The notes under the pieces were generated by a model. That model saw only the letters and a list, made by a program, of their open reading frames with translations, did no database searches and had not been told where the DNA came from. DNA of 64,000 nucleotides from Parvibaculum sp046297875 (GTDB lineage Bacteria > Pseudomonadota > Alphaproteobacteria > Parvibaculales > Parvibaculaceae): contig NZ_JBKBHD010000001.1 of the NCBI RefSeq assembly GCF_046297875.1, positions 2,480,001-2,544,000 of the forward strand, in the 5' to 3' direction. Each line of letters begins with the position of its first letter. Positions within the stretch are counted from its first letter, which is position 1. The translations under genes were made by a program, and so were the position numbers. Positions 7,015 to 17,934 of the stretch are shown here, one piece after another.

Positions 7015-9135
7015 TCACTTTTCGACGTCTGACGGTGGCTTCCACGGATAGGGTGGAGGACCTTCAAACTCAGGCTCAGGACGCGCCGGTTCAGCGTCGC
7101 CCTCCCAGGCCGGAACTCGAAAGCGTGCCCGGCGCATCACGGCGGGACCCTCCGGGCCCTCGTCGCGCATGACATTGCCGACATTCACCTGTTCGGCGGC
7201 GATCCCGTCGTCGTTCAACGTCACCAGCGTGTAGCCATGCGCGTCGGAATCCATGTAGTCGAGGCCGGGGCTCGCGCGCTCATTGCGAACGAGATCGAAG
7301 AGATATTCCGAGTTCGTGTAATTGACGAGGATGCCGGCGCGCAGGCCGTTTACCAGCGTGTTGTTCCAGTTTTCCCGCTTCGCGCCGTTTTCATCCAGCG
7401 TGACTGCGCGATGGAAGAAGCCGCTGTTTCTTGTACCGCGATCCGCCATTGAGTACATTGAGGACGAGCTGATCGCCGCCGTCACAAACTCCGGGACTGC
7501 AAAGCTCAATTCATCCGCATCCGGATCGACGGGCAGACGGCCCGCGGCGAATGTGTGGTAATCGCCCGCGATCGACACGGTGTTGCCGATGCCTTCCTCC
7601 TTGATGAAGCGAAGAAGCTCCTGCAATTCGCCGGGATAGCCCTGCCAGGCATCTGTGCCGACATAGCCATCTTCGAAACCGGCGAAAGGAATGCGCGAGA
7701 AATCGAGGCGCATCTGCAATGCGGGGCCGCCATTTACCCAGATGCGCCATTTCGCGGTCGACGCCTTCATCACCTGCTTGAACCAAGCCTTCTGGGCGGC
7801 ACCCAGCTGTGTGCCGGGCGGAAGATCCTTGCGCGGGTTCACGATTTCCCTGTCGCCATATTGAATCGCTTCGGGCGGATTTCCTTCATTGGCGGTACGG
7901 CCGGCGTCGAGGGTCTGCACGATCCGTACAGGCGGCATGGGCGCGCCCTTGATGAGTGCCTTTACTTCCTCTGAAATGACCGGCGGGCTGCGGTAGGAGC
8001 GGAGATCCGTCAGCACGAGATCGAGCATCGCGCCCCAGCGGAGCGTGCGATAGATCGTCAGGCTCGTTACGGCTTTCAGGCTGTCGCCCTGATAGAGCCA
8101 GTTTTCGTCATGTTCGCCGAGCGGTACGTCTTCGACGCGCGCATTCCGGAAATCATGTGCGGGCGCGGCAATGCCATTGAAGGCGCGGGCGCGGGTGAGA
8201 ACGGCAGGGATGAATTCGAACCAAGCGCGGTTTGCGGCAAGTTTCCGCTTCTGCGCCGGATCGCCGTCGCCAAAATAGGTATCGTGTGCCTGCCATGCGT
8301 CGTTGGTGAATTCATGGTCGTCCCATGTATGCACAAAGGGAAAGCGCGCCCGGGCCGCCTGCAGGTCGGGATCGGTAAGATAGACCTTGTAGAGATGGCG
8401 GTAGTCGGCGAGCGAGACCGCCGCCTGACTTCCTTTCTGCCAGTGCGGCCTCGTTCCGTCCGGCACCCAGGGGTCCGAACCGTCGGGCAGGGGCCCGATC
8501 AATCTTTCTGGCCGCTGTTCCTCCGGTACGTCGCCGGTGCGTTCATAGATGAAGTCGCCGAGATGCAGCACGAAGTCGATCTGTTCGCCGGGTGCTGCCG
8601 CGATGTCGTCGTTCACGAGGCGGCGTAAGGCGCCGAAGTAGCCTTGTTCATAGTTCTGACAAGAGACAGCGGCGAAGCGAACCTTCCGGGATGCGCCAGG
8701 CTGCGGCGCCGTGCGGGTGCGCCCGGGCAGCGGCGTCTGGTCTCGTCCGGCATGAAAGCGATAGTGGTAGACCGTGTCCGGCGCGAGGCCCTGCACGAAG
8801 ACGCGGACCGCGTGATCGGAGGCACGGCTCGCGCGCACGGCCTGTTCGACGACGACACGCTCGAACTTCTCGTCCGTTGCGACTTGCAGATAGAGGTCGA
8901 TATCGCCATTGGGGAGGGCTGCCTCCGGATCGAGCGCCTCGACCCGCGTCCAGAGCATGACGGCATCGGGCTGCGGGTCGCCGGAGGCGAGGCCTTGCGG
9001 GAAGTGGAAGGAAAACGGTGCTGCCTTGGCATGACCGAGGCGCGGCAAGAAAGGCGTGGCGGTGGCGGTGACGGCAAAACAGCCGACGGTCGCTGTGAAT
9101 AGCCTCAAAAACTCACGACGATCAATCTGGACCAT
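7015..9135 (-). CDS. phoD: PhoD-type alkaline phosphatase/phosphodiesterase, Tat-exported
   Basis: The protein is 706 residues long, above the usual 500-600. It begins with a twin-arginine signal (DRREFLRLF, then a hydrophobic stretch ending near HAKA). Next come the PhoD N-terminal fibronectin-like domain (FPQGLASGDPQPDAVMLWTR) and the calcineurin-like metallophosphatase core. Core motifs are AVSCQNYEQG, VLHLGDFIYE, TWDDHEFTND and IAGDYHTFAAG, which supply the Ca/Fe ligands. It should act in the periplasm on phosphate esters. I chose ATG 9135 because it places the RR motif close to the N-terminus; a TTG at 9165 adds ten residues. It lies 47 nt after the regulator gene on the same strand. Confidence 0.9.
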   Translation of the reverse strand: MVQIDRREFLRLFTATVGCFAVTATATPFLPRLGHAKAAPFSFHFPQGLASGDPQPDAVMLWTRVEALDPEAALPNGDIDLYLQVATDEKFERVVVEQAVRASRASDHAVRVFVQGLAPDTVYHYRFHAGRDQTPLPGRTRTAPQPGASRKVRFAAVSCQNYEQGYFGALRRLVNDDIAAAPGEQIDFVLHLGDFIYERTGDVPEEQRPERLIGPLPDGSDPWVPDGTRPHWQKGSQAAVSLADYRHLYKVYLTDPDLQAARARFPFVHTWDDHEFTNDAWQAHDTYFGDGDPAQKRKLAANRAWFEFIPAVLTRARAFNGIAAPAHDFRNARVEDVPLGEHDENWLYQGDSLKAVTSLTIYRTLRWGAMLDLVLTDLRSYRSPPVISEEVKALIKGAPMPPVRIVQTLDAGRTANEGNPPEAIQYGDREIVNPRKDLPPGTQLGAAQKAWFKQVMKASTAKWRIWVNGGPALQMRLDFSRIPFAGFEDGYVGTDAWQGYPGELQELLRFIKEEGIGNTVSIAGDYHTFAAGRLPVDPDADELSFAVPEFVTAAISSSSMYSMADRGTRNSGFFHRAVTLDENGAKRENWNNTLVNGLRAGILVNYTNSEYLFDLVRNERASPGLDYMDSDAHGYTLVTLNDDGIAAEQVNVGNVMRDEGPEGPAVMRRARFRVPAWEGDAEPARPEPEFEGPPPYPWKPPSDVEK

Positions 9136-9182
9136 ATTCCCCGGTGTCCTGGTGAAATCTCTCAAGCAGACGTGTTGCGTTT

Positions 9183-10025
9183 TCAGGTCGCAGTGGACCG
9201 GGCATCTGGAAGATCAAGACTTTCAACGTCAGATTCAGCATTCAAGGTTTGCAGAAATGATCTGGATTCCGGGCTGGCCGGGAAGAAGCATTCTATGCGG
9301 ATGGACTGCATCGTCGCATCATAGGGAGCGCCGAAAGTGCTGTAGTTCGAAATGAACGCAAGCTGCCGGCCGTCGTTTTGAATTTCGAAGCGGAAGATCG
9401 GCAACTCGGCAGACGCCGGTTCGACGCCGGGGCCGGCAAGGCGCCGGATGCGGGCTACCAACCGCCTCGCCTCAACCTGGTTCGGGGCGATAAGCGCTTC
9501 CTGTTCGAGGTGATGGAGCAGGGCGGGTGCAATTTCATGCCAATTCACGACTGAGGAGCGCAATTCCGTATCGGAAAAGAAAAACTCGAACAGATTGTCG
9601 CCTGCAGTAACCGGGTTTTCGCGGGAGAAGTTGAAAAACCGGATAGCGGCGTCATTCATTTCGAGAATGTTGCCAAGTGAGTCCGATGCGACGGCGGGAA
9701 TGCCGCCCTGCGCGTCCAGAAGTTTGGACACGGCATCGAGAGCGAGCAGGCGGCCCGACTGGCCGAGATCGTCATGTGCGAATGCAGGTGCGAATCCGGC
9801 GAGGCGAAGCAGCGCATTGCGCTCGCTTGCCGACAATTCCAGCGCATCGCCAAGGCGTAGCACAACATCCCGGCCCGGACGGGACCTGCCGGTTTCAAGG
9901 AAACTCATGTGCCGCGGCGAGATGCCTGCGAACTCGGCAAGTTCTTCCTGACTTATCTTTTTCTCAAGACGGGCGCGGCGCAGATGAACGCCAAAAATGC
10001 TCTCGTCCTGCAAGATCGTGTCCAT
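9183..10025 (-). CDS. XRE-family regulator with MmyB-like ligand domain
   Basis: The 280-residue regulator has an N-terminal Cro/C1-type helix-turn-helix at about residues 10-70 (LRRARLEKKISQEELAEFAG, then SFLETGRSRPGRDVVLRL). A C-terminal MmyB-like domain follows, the PAS-like ligand-binding region found in many actinobacterial and proteobacterial regulators that sit beside oxidoreductase or hydrolase genes. ATG 10025 is supported by a GGAAGG ribosome site 9 nt upstream; the open frame extending further back overlaps the divergent gene. The gene is divergent from the alpha/beta hydrolase across an 84-nt gap holding a palindrome, so it probably controls that gene and itself. The ligand is unknown. 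Confidence 0.85.
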   Translation of the reverse strand: MDTILQDESIFGVHLRRARLEKKISQEELAEFAGISPRHMSFLETGRSRPGRDVVLRLGDALELSASERNALLRLAGFAPAFAHDDLGQSGRLLALDAVSKLLDAQGGIPAVASDSLGNILEMNDAAIRFFNFSRENPVTAGDNLFEFFFSDTELRSSVVNWHEIAPALLHHLEQEALIAPNQVEARRLVARIRRLAGPGVEPASAELPIFRFEIQNDGRQLAFISNYSTFGAPYDATMQSIRIECFFPASPESRSFLQTLNAESDVESLDLPDARSTAT

Positions 10026-10049
10026 GACGATTTTCTTACCTTCCGGGTA

Positions 10050-10059
10050 GTGGCGCCAC
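10050..10059. promoter_or_regulatory. Palindrome in the divergent regulator/hydrolase promoter gap
   Basis: The perfect 10-bp palindrome GTGGCGCCAC lies in the 84-nt space between the start codons of the MmyB-like regulator and the alpha/beta hydrolase. Its position suits an operator for the regulator. That role is inference, since such short GC palindromes also occur by chance in GC-rich DNA. Confidence 0.35.
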
Positions 10060-10109
10060 GACGCGGCTCCGCCGAACCTGCGGTCCGGTACAAACGGAAA
10101 GAGCGCAAA

Positions 10110-10962
10110 ATGGCTGAAACCCTGACATTCCCTTACGAAGATATTGAACTTGCCTACACCGTTTCCGGAAGCGGACCGGCGCTGATCTTGCTGCATGGCT
10201 GGCCATTTCACAAGGCGAGCTTCCGCAAGCTGCTGCCGATGCTCGAGCCGCATTACACGTGCTATGCGCTTGACGCTGCCGGCATGGGAGAAAGCGGCTG
10301 GAGCCGCCACACCAATTTTTCCTTCTACGGACATGTCGAGCGCGTTCGCGCCTTTGCCGACCGAATGAAGCTCACCGGATACTCCGTGATAGGCCACGAT
10401 ACAGGCGGAACCTTTGCCCGGATGCTGGCCGTATCGGATGCAGCGAGGGTCGACAGAATCGTCGCCATAGACACGGAAGTTCCGGGACATCTTCCCGGTG
10501 TCGTACCCAAGCTGCAATGGGCATTCCGGCGACGGTGGGGCCGCGCGCTTTTCAAGGCGGCGCTCGGCTCGCCCGCGCTGATGCGCCGCTGGCTTGGCAA
10601 TGTCGGCTTCTTTTTCGACAAGCGAATGATCGACGACGAATATATGGATCTGTTCGTGACGAGCTGGTTGCGCTCCGACCATGCCTATCGCGGCCTCCTC
10701 GAATATCTGCTCGGGGTTGACCACAGTTTCGTTGCGCGGCTCGATGTCCTGCATGCGAAGATCGAAGTGCCGATGCTGTTCGTTTGGGGCGAGAAGGATG
10801 GCGTCTTTCCGGTCAAGCGTGCGCGGGAGATGGTTGCTCGAATGCCGGACAAGGCAAGTCTTGCGGTTATCGAAAGAGCGGGATTTCTGCCGCATGAAGA
10901 AAGGCCGGAAGAGGTTGCCAGACATGTTCTGGCGTTCCTCAACCCGGAAGTTCCTGTGCGCC

Positions 10963-10982
<20 letters not shown>
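10110..10982 (+). CDS. Alpha/beta hydrolase with Asp nucleophile (epoxide hydrolase / dehalogenase type)
   Basis: The 290-residue alpha/beta hydrolase has an HGWP oxyanion-hole motif at residues 29-32. Its nucleophile elbow is GHDTGG, placing Asp97 where esterases have Ser. An Asp nucleophile together with HGWP is characteristic of soluble epoxide hydrolases and haloacetate/haloalkane dehalogenases. A downstream GEKDGVFP acid segment and a FLPHEERPEE histidine complete the triad. The start is the ATG at 10110. It is divergent from the MmyB-like regulator, and its 3' end overlaps the convergent uvrA by 20 bp. The substrate cannot be told from sequence alone. Confidence 0.82.
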
Positions 10983-14070
<3,088 letters not shown>

Positions 14071-14174
14071 TATGTATGTAGGGCGGCGGCTTCCGCTTCA
14101 AGGCCGGTAAAGTTTCGGAAGCGGAAAAGAATCGGAAGTCTCAAAATCATCTTGCCCCAGTTTGACGACCGTGA

Positions 14175-14189
14175 GAACATATGGAGAAC
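14175..14189. promoter_or_regulatory. LexA (SOS) box of alphaproteobacterial type
   Basis: The sequence GAACATATGGAGAAC is GAAC-N7-GAAC; on the minus strand it reads GTTC-N7-GTTC, the direct-repeat operator recognised by alphaproteobacterial LexA. It lies 105 nt upstream of uvrA on one side and 46 nt upstream of the small gene leading to ssb on the other. A TTGACG hexamer at 14162-14167 just precedes it on the plus strand and could be a -35 element. SOS control of uvrA and possibly of the ssb side follows by inference. Confidence 0.8.
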
Positions 14190-14235
14190 AATTTTCGGAT
14201 TTCAAGTCCTTTAAATGCCAGCACGGGGAGGGCAT

Positions 14236-14463
14236 ATGGGATTGAGTTTTTATACGCTGGGTTATTCCGCGCGGCTTCAGGCCGCAGGGGCATCGAAACA
14301 GCTTTCCGACGAGCATGCGAGGCTCGCCCGCGACATGATCATAGCCGATCTCGTGACGAAGGAAGATTTGAGGCTGGCGCTTTCGCACCAGACCTTGCAG
14401 TTCGGTGCGATGCTGGTTGTCGGGCTCGGGCTTCTGTTCGCTGCCATCAGCTTCATTGTTTGA
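14236..14463 (+). CDS. Small tail-anchored membrane protein (hypothetical)
   Basis: The 75-residue protein starts at ATG 14236 with a GGGGAG ribosome site. Its soluble N-terminal half ends in the helical stretch DLVTKEDLRLALSHQTLQ, followed by one C-terminal hydrophobic helix (FGAMLVVGLGLLFAAISFIV) that ends at the stop. The layout resembles the C-terminus of CCDC90/DUF1640-type coiled-coil proteins, but the resemblance is weak and I assign no function. It lies between the LexA box and ssb in the same orientation as ssb, so it may be SOS-induced. Codon use is like its neighbours. Confidence 0.65.
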   Translation: MGLSFYTLGYSARLQAAGASKQLSDEHARLARDMIIADLVTKEDLRLALSHQTLQFGAMLVVGLGLLFAAISFIV

Positions 14464-14557
14464 TCCACAGGTTTTTTGAGCAGGACGCTGGCATGGGGCC
14501 GCTGTGGCAGCTAGGGTCCGGCGCAGAGAGACAATTCCAGCGCGAGGCGAGACGAAT

Positions 14558-15034
14558 ATGGCAGGCAGCGTCAACAAGGTGATCCTGGTGGGCAATCTGG
14601 GCGCGGACCCTGAAATCCGCCGCACGCAGGACGGCCGGCCAATCGCCAATCTGCGCATCGCCACGTCAGAAACCTGGCGCGACAAGAATACGGGCGAGCG
14701 GAAGGAAAAGACCGAGTGGCACCGCGTGGTTGTGTTCAACGAGGGGCTCTGCAAGGTCATCGAGCAATATGTGAAGAAGGGCTCGAAGGTCTATATCGAA
14801 GGCGCGCTGCAGACCCGCAAATGGACCGACCAGTCGGGCCAGGAACGCTATTCGACGGAAGTCGTGCTGCAGGGCTTCAACTCGACGCTGACCATGCTGG
14901 ATGGCCGTTCCGGCGGGGCTTCGGGCGGCGGCGGTGATTATGGCGGCTCGGACGATTACGGCAGCAGCTCATCGGGCGGCGGCGGTGGCCGGGGCAATTT
15001 CTCGCAAGACCTCGACGACGAAATTCCGTTCTGA
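14558..15034 (+). CDS. ssb: Single-stranded DNA-binding protein SSB
   Basis: The 158-residue protein has an OB-fold at about residues 1-110 (VNKVILVGNLGADPEIR, then WHRVVVF and KGSKVYIEGALQTRKW). A Gly/Ser-rich linker follows, and the tail DDEIPF is the conserved SSB tip that docks repair and replication partners. It binds single-stranded DNA in replication, recombination and repair. ATG 14558 begins the canonical MAGSVNK sequence. The gene is divergent from uvrA, as in many proteobacteria, with the SOS box and a small gene between them. The next gene starts 12 nt downstream. Confidence 0.98.
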   Translation: MAGSVNKVILVGNLGADPEIRRTQDGRPIANLRIATSETWRDKNTGERKEKTEWHRVVVFNEGLCKVIEQYVKKGSKVYIEGALQTRKWTDQSGQERYSTEVVLQGFNSTLTMLDGRSGGASGGGGDYGGSDDYGSSSSGGGGGRGNFSQDLDDEIPF

Positions 15035-15046
15035 GGGCGATACGGC

Positions 15047-16351
15047 ATGCGGGTGCTGGTCACGGGAGCCTATGGCTTCATCGGGCAGCACATCGCGGTG
15101 GGGCTGGCGCGGGCGGGACATGAGGTTGTGGCCTACGGGCGCGACCTCGCACTAGGCCGGCGATTGCTGCCCGGATTTGAATGGCAGTTCTGCGATTTCA
15201 ACAAGGATACCGATGAGGCCATCTGGCTGCCGCGACTTGCCGGGGTGGAAGCGGTTGTCAACTGCATCGGCATCTTGCAGTCGACTGCGCAGGACACCCA
15301 TCAGCATGCTCATGTCGACGGGCCCATCGCACTCTTTGGCGCGGCCCAAAAAGTGGGCGTTCGCCGTGTCGTGCAGATTTCTGCGCTCGGGGCAGAAGCC
15401 GAAGCCGGCACCGACTATTCCGCCAGCAAGAGCGTTGGCGATGATTTTCTGAAATCCCTCGATATCGACTGGGTCGTTCTGAAGCCGTCGCTTGTTTATG
15501 GGCGGGGCAGCTTTGGCGGCACGACATTGCTTCGCTCGCTTGCGGGGCTGCCCGGCGTCGCGCCACTTGTCGATGGCGGGCGCCACGCGTTCCAACCCGT
15601 TTTCATGGATGATCTCGTGGCATCGGTCGTGCGGCTGGTGGAGCCGGATGCGCCGTCGCGTATCGAGATCGCCATTACCGGACCGGTGCCGAAGACTACG
15701 CGAGAGATTGCTGTTCTTATGCGGCGGTGGCTCGGCTTTCCCGATGCGCATGTGCTGAATATTCCGGCCTGGCTCGCAAAGCCGATGCTGCTGCTTGGCG
15801 ATATGGCGGGCTGGTTCGGATTGCCGACCGCATTCCGAAGTTCATCGCTTCGCCAGATGGAACTTGGCAATACGGCAAATTGCGATGCCGCCGTAGCAGC
15901 GACCGGTGTCGTGCCGCGGCCAATGGAAGTGGCGCTGGCAGACAACCCGTCAACGCTGCAGGATCGTCTTCACGCCCGAAGCGCAATCGCGGTAGCGCTT
16001 CTTCGTATTGCAATCGGCCTGTTCTGGGTTGCGACCGGCGTCATTTCATTACTGCCATCGGTCAATCTCGTCGCGGCAGGTTTTGTCGGGGCGACAGGGC
16101 TGGACGAATATGCATCGCGGCTTCTCGTCACTACTGCGGGTATCGCCGATATTACCCTCGGTCTTCCATTTCTCGCGGGGTGGCGGGTGCGCTTGTTCGG
16201 CTCGCTGCAGATTGCGCTGACGCTTGCCTATCTTGTGGTGCTGAGCATCTGGCTGCCTGCGATGTGGCTTGATCCATTCGGGGCGCTGATGAAGGCCGTC
16301 CCTCTTGTCTTTGCGACGCTTGTCGTCATGGCCTGGGCGGAGCGGCGCTGA
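15047..16351 (+). CDS. Atypical SDR (NmrA-like) fused to a DoxX-like membrane domain
   Basis: The 434-residue protein has two parts. Residues 1 to about 300 form an atypical short-chain dehydrogenase fold with the nucleotide-binding GAYGFIGQHIA motif and a YSASKSVGDD segment of the YxxxK type; it resembles NmrA and NDUFA9 relatives. Residues from about 315 onward form a DoxX-like four-helix membrane domain (LLRIAIGLFWVATGVISLLP ... ITLGLPFLAGWRVR). The protein is probably anchored to the inner membrane with its NAD(P)-binding domain in the cytoplasm. Its stop codon overlaps the next ATG by one base (TGATG), indicating translational coupling to the DUF2269 gene. The reaction is unknown. Confidence 0.82.
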   Translation: MRVLVTGAYGFIGQHIAVGLARAGHEVVAYGRDLALGRRLLPGFEWQFCDFNKDTDEAIWLPRLAGVEAVVNCIGILQSTAQDTHQHAHVDGPIALFGAAQKVGVRRVVQISALGAEAEAGTDYSASKSVGDDFLKSLDIDWVVLKPSLVYGRGSFGGTTLLRSLAGLPGVAPLVDGGRHAFQPVFMDDLVASVVRLVEPDAPSRIEIAITGPVPKTTREIAVLMRRWLGFPDAHVLNIPAWLAKPMLLLGDMAGWFGLPTAFRSSSLRQMELGNTANCDAAVAATGVVPRPMEVALADNPSTLQDRLHARSAIAVALLRIAIGLFWVATGVISLLPSVNLVAAGFVGATGLDEYASRLLVTTAGIADITLGLPFLAGWRVRLFGSLQIALTLAYLVVLSIWLPAMWLDPFGALMKAVPLVFATLVVMAWAERR

Positions 16352-16824
16352 TGGACTTCTTTCTGATCCTGAAGCTGCTTCACATTCTCGGCGCTGCTGT
16401 TCTTTTCGGGACTGGGCTTGGCATCGCTTTCTTCATGTTCATGGCGGACAGGCGAGGCGATGTTGCACTGATTGCAGGCACGGCGCGGATCGTCGTTATC
16501 GCCGACTTTCTATTCACAGCGACGGCGGCTGTCATACAACCCGTGACGGGGCTCGGCATGGTCTATCTGACCGGCTACAGTCTTGCCGAGAGCTGGATAG
16601 TTGCGAGCATCTGTCTTTATCTGATCGTCGGCATGTTCTGGGTGCCTGTCGTCTGGCTGCAATCTGAAATCGGCATGATGGCGCAGGACGCCCTTCTTTT
16701 AGGCGCGCCTCTATCGCCACGTTATCGCCACTTCATGCGGGTCTGGTTCTGGTGCGGATGGCCTGCGTTCATTTCGGTGCTTGCCATCTTCTATCTGATG
16801 ATTGCGAAACCCGTTCTCTGGTGA
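16351..16824 (+). CDS. DUF2269 family integral membrane protein
   Basis: The 157-residue protein has four hydrophobic helices, starting with LILKLLHILGAAVLFGTGLG, whose LxHI(L)GAxxxFG pattern is typical of DUF2269. The family has no settled function; the conserved His in helix 1 could bind a cofactor or a quinone-like molecule. It is coupled to the upstream SDR-DoxX gene, and its end overlaps the start region of the PP2C-like gene. The trio is therefore likely one transcript acting at the inner membrane. Confidence 0.82.
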   Translation: MDFFLILKLLHILGAAVLFGTGLGIAFFMFMADRRGDVALIAGTARIVVIADFLFTATAAVIQPVTGLGMVYLTGYSLAESWIVASICLYLIVGMFWVPVVWLQSEIGMMAQDALLLGAPLSPRYRHFMRVWFWCGWPAFISVLAIFYLMIAKPVLW

Positions 16825-17701
16825 CGATTTGCTCCGCATTCTCGAAACGCTCAGCGATCCAGGCGATCCCGGCAAGGCGAATGAAGATGCGTTTGGCCAT
16901 GTGAAGGGCCAGGCGGGCGATCATCTGTGGGTGATCGACGGGGCGACGGATGTGGCCGATGGGCCGCTGATCGGGACAGAGACTGGCGCGCATTGGCTGG
17001 CGCAGAGGGCGAGTGCGCTGTTTGCCGGAATGGCGGCGCGGCATGGCGACGACCTTCGCGGGCATGTGCGGGAGGTGCTTGAGGCGCTCGAGCGGGATTT
17101 CGAGCGCGAGCGCCTGCGGGTGCCGAACGGGCGGCATGAATGGCCGAGCGCGGCGATGATGCTTCTCCATGTGGGTGGTGGCTGGGTCAGGGCCGCCAAT
17201 TTTGCGGATTGCGGACTGGTGCTGCTGGAGGACGGGGCGGCGCAGGCGCAGATTTTCGGCGCACAGCACAATTCGCGGGAGGCGCGCGCCGTCAGCCGCA
17301 CGGCGGAACTCATCCGGGCGCTGGCACCGGGCGAAGCGCCTTTCAGCAATGCCGCGGTGATGGACTATCTGCGGGCGGCGCGACGGCGGCAGAACAGCAA
17401 GGATGGCTACTGGATTCTCGGGGTCGACGCAGAAGCGGCAGCGCATGTGCGGCTTGCCGGTTTCCCGTTTTCGCGGCCTGTGACCGGGCTCGTTTTCAGC
17501 GACGGGTTCGGTTCGCTCGTCTTCGACTATCACCGGTATGAGCCGGCGGATTTCGTACGCCGCGCGGTGGCGGAGGGGCTTTCGCCGCTGCTTGGCGAGA
17601 TCAGAAAGATCGAGCGCGAAGAGGACCCGGGCTGCCTTCTCTGGCCCCGGTTCAAGCGCCATGACGACGCCACGGCGATCCTGTTCAGGGCGGAACCCTG
17701 A
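16802..17701 (+). CDS. PP2C-like protein phosphatase domain protein
   Basis: The protein of about 299 residues has PP2C-type metal-binding signatures: NEDAFGH near the N-terminus, WVIDGATD, and a later LVFSDGFGSLVFDY. This suggests a metal-dependent Ser/Thr phosphatase or a sensor relative, with no membrane segment. The start is uncertain. A TTG at 16802 overlaps the upstream gene by 23 nt; a second TTG at 16829 would avoid the overlap and remove nine residues. No partner kinase is encoded nearby, so the target is unknown. Confidence 0.78.
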   Translation: MRNPFSGDDLLRILETLSDPGDPGKANEDAFGHVKGQAGDHLWVIDGATDVADGPLIGTETGAHWLAQRASALFAGMAARHGDDLRGHVREVLEALERDFERERLRVPNGRHEWPSAAMMLLHVGGGWVRAANFADCGLVLLEDGAAQAQIFGAQHNSREARAVSRTAELIRALAPGEAPFSNAAVMDYLRAARRRQNSKDGYWILGVDAEAAAHVRLAGFPFSRPVTGLVFSDGFGSLVFDYHRYEPADFVRRAVAEGLSPLLGEIRKIEREEDPGCLLWPRFKRHDDATAILFRAEP

Positions 17702-17934
17702 GAGGGCAAGGGCGAGGCTTCCGCGGGCGTCATTTTTCCTTTTATTTCAGCATGTTACGGAGCGTTCTCCACGGCGAATGAAGTTGCCGTGACAGGCGGA
17801 AACTGATATAGACTAAGGCAATAAACGAGAGGGATTCGGCGGCTGCCGGATGACCTCTTTTTCGTTCCTTCAGGGGGCCGCGCGAGGCCGGATTTCTTCC
17901 GCCACCGCCGCCCGTTACAGCGTCAGAAAAACAC
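17702..17934. other. Intergenic gap upstream of gyrA
   Basis: This 233-nt gap carries the predicted gyrA promoter at 17784-17812 and an inverted repeat CACGGC/GCCGTG (17770-17775 with 17786-17791) that overlaps the -35 element and might be an operator. The leader from the predicted start site to the gyrA start is about 115 nt. I see no open frame in it. Confidence 0.5.
17784..17812 (+). promoter_or_regulatory. Predicted sigma-70-type promoter for gyrA
   Basis: TTGCCG (17784-17789) and TATAGA (17807-17812) are separated by 17 nt. This is a good match to the housekeeping consensus, and no other promoter-like pair is evident in the gap. Confidence 0.6.
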
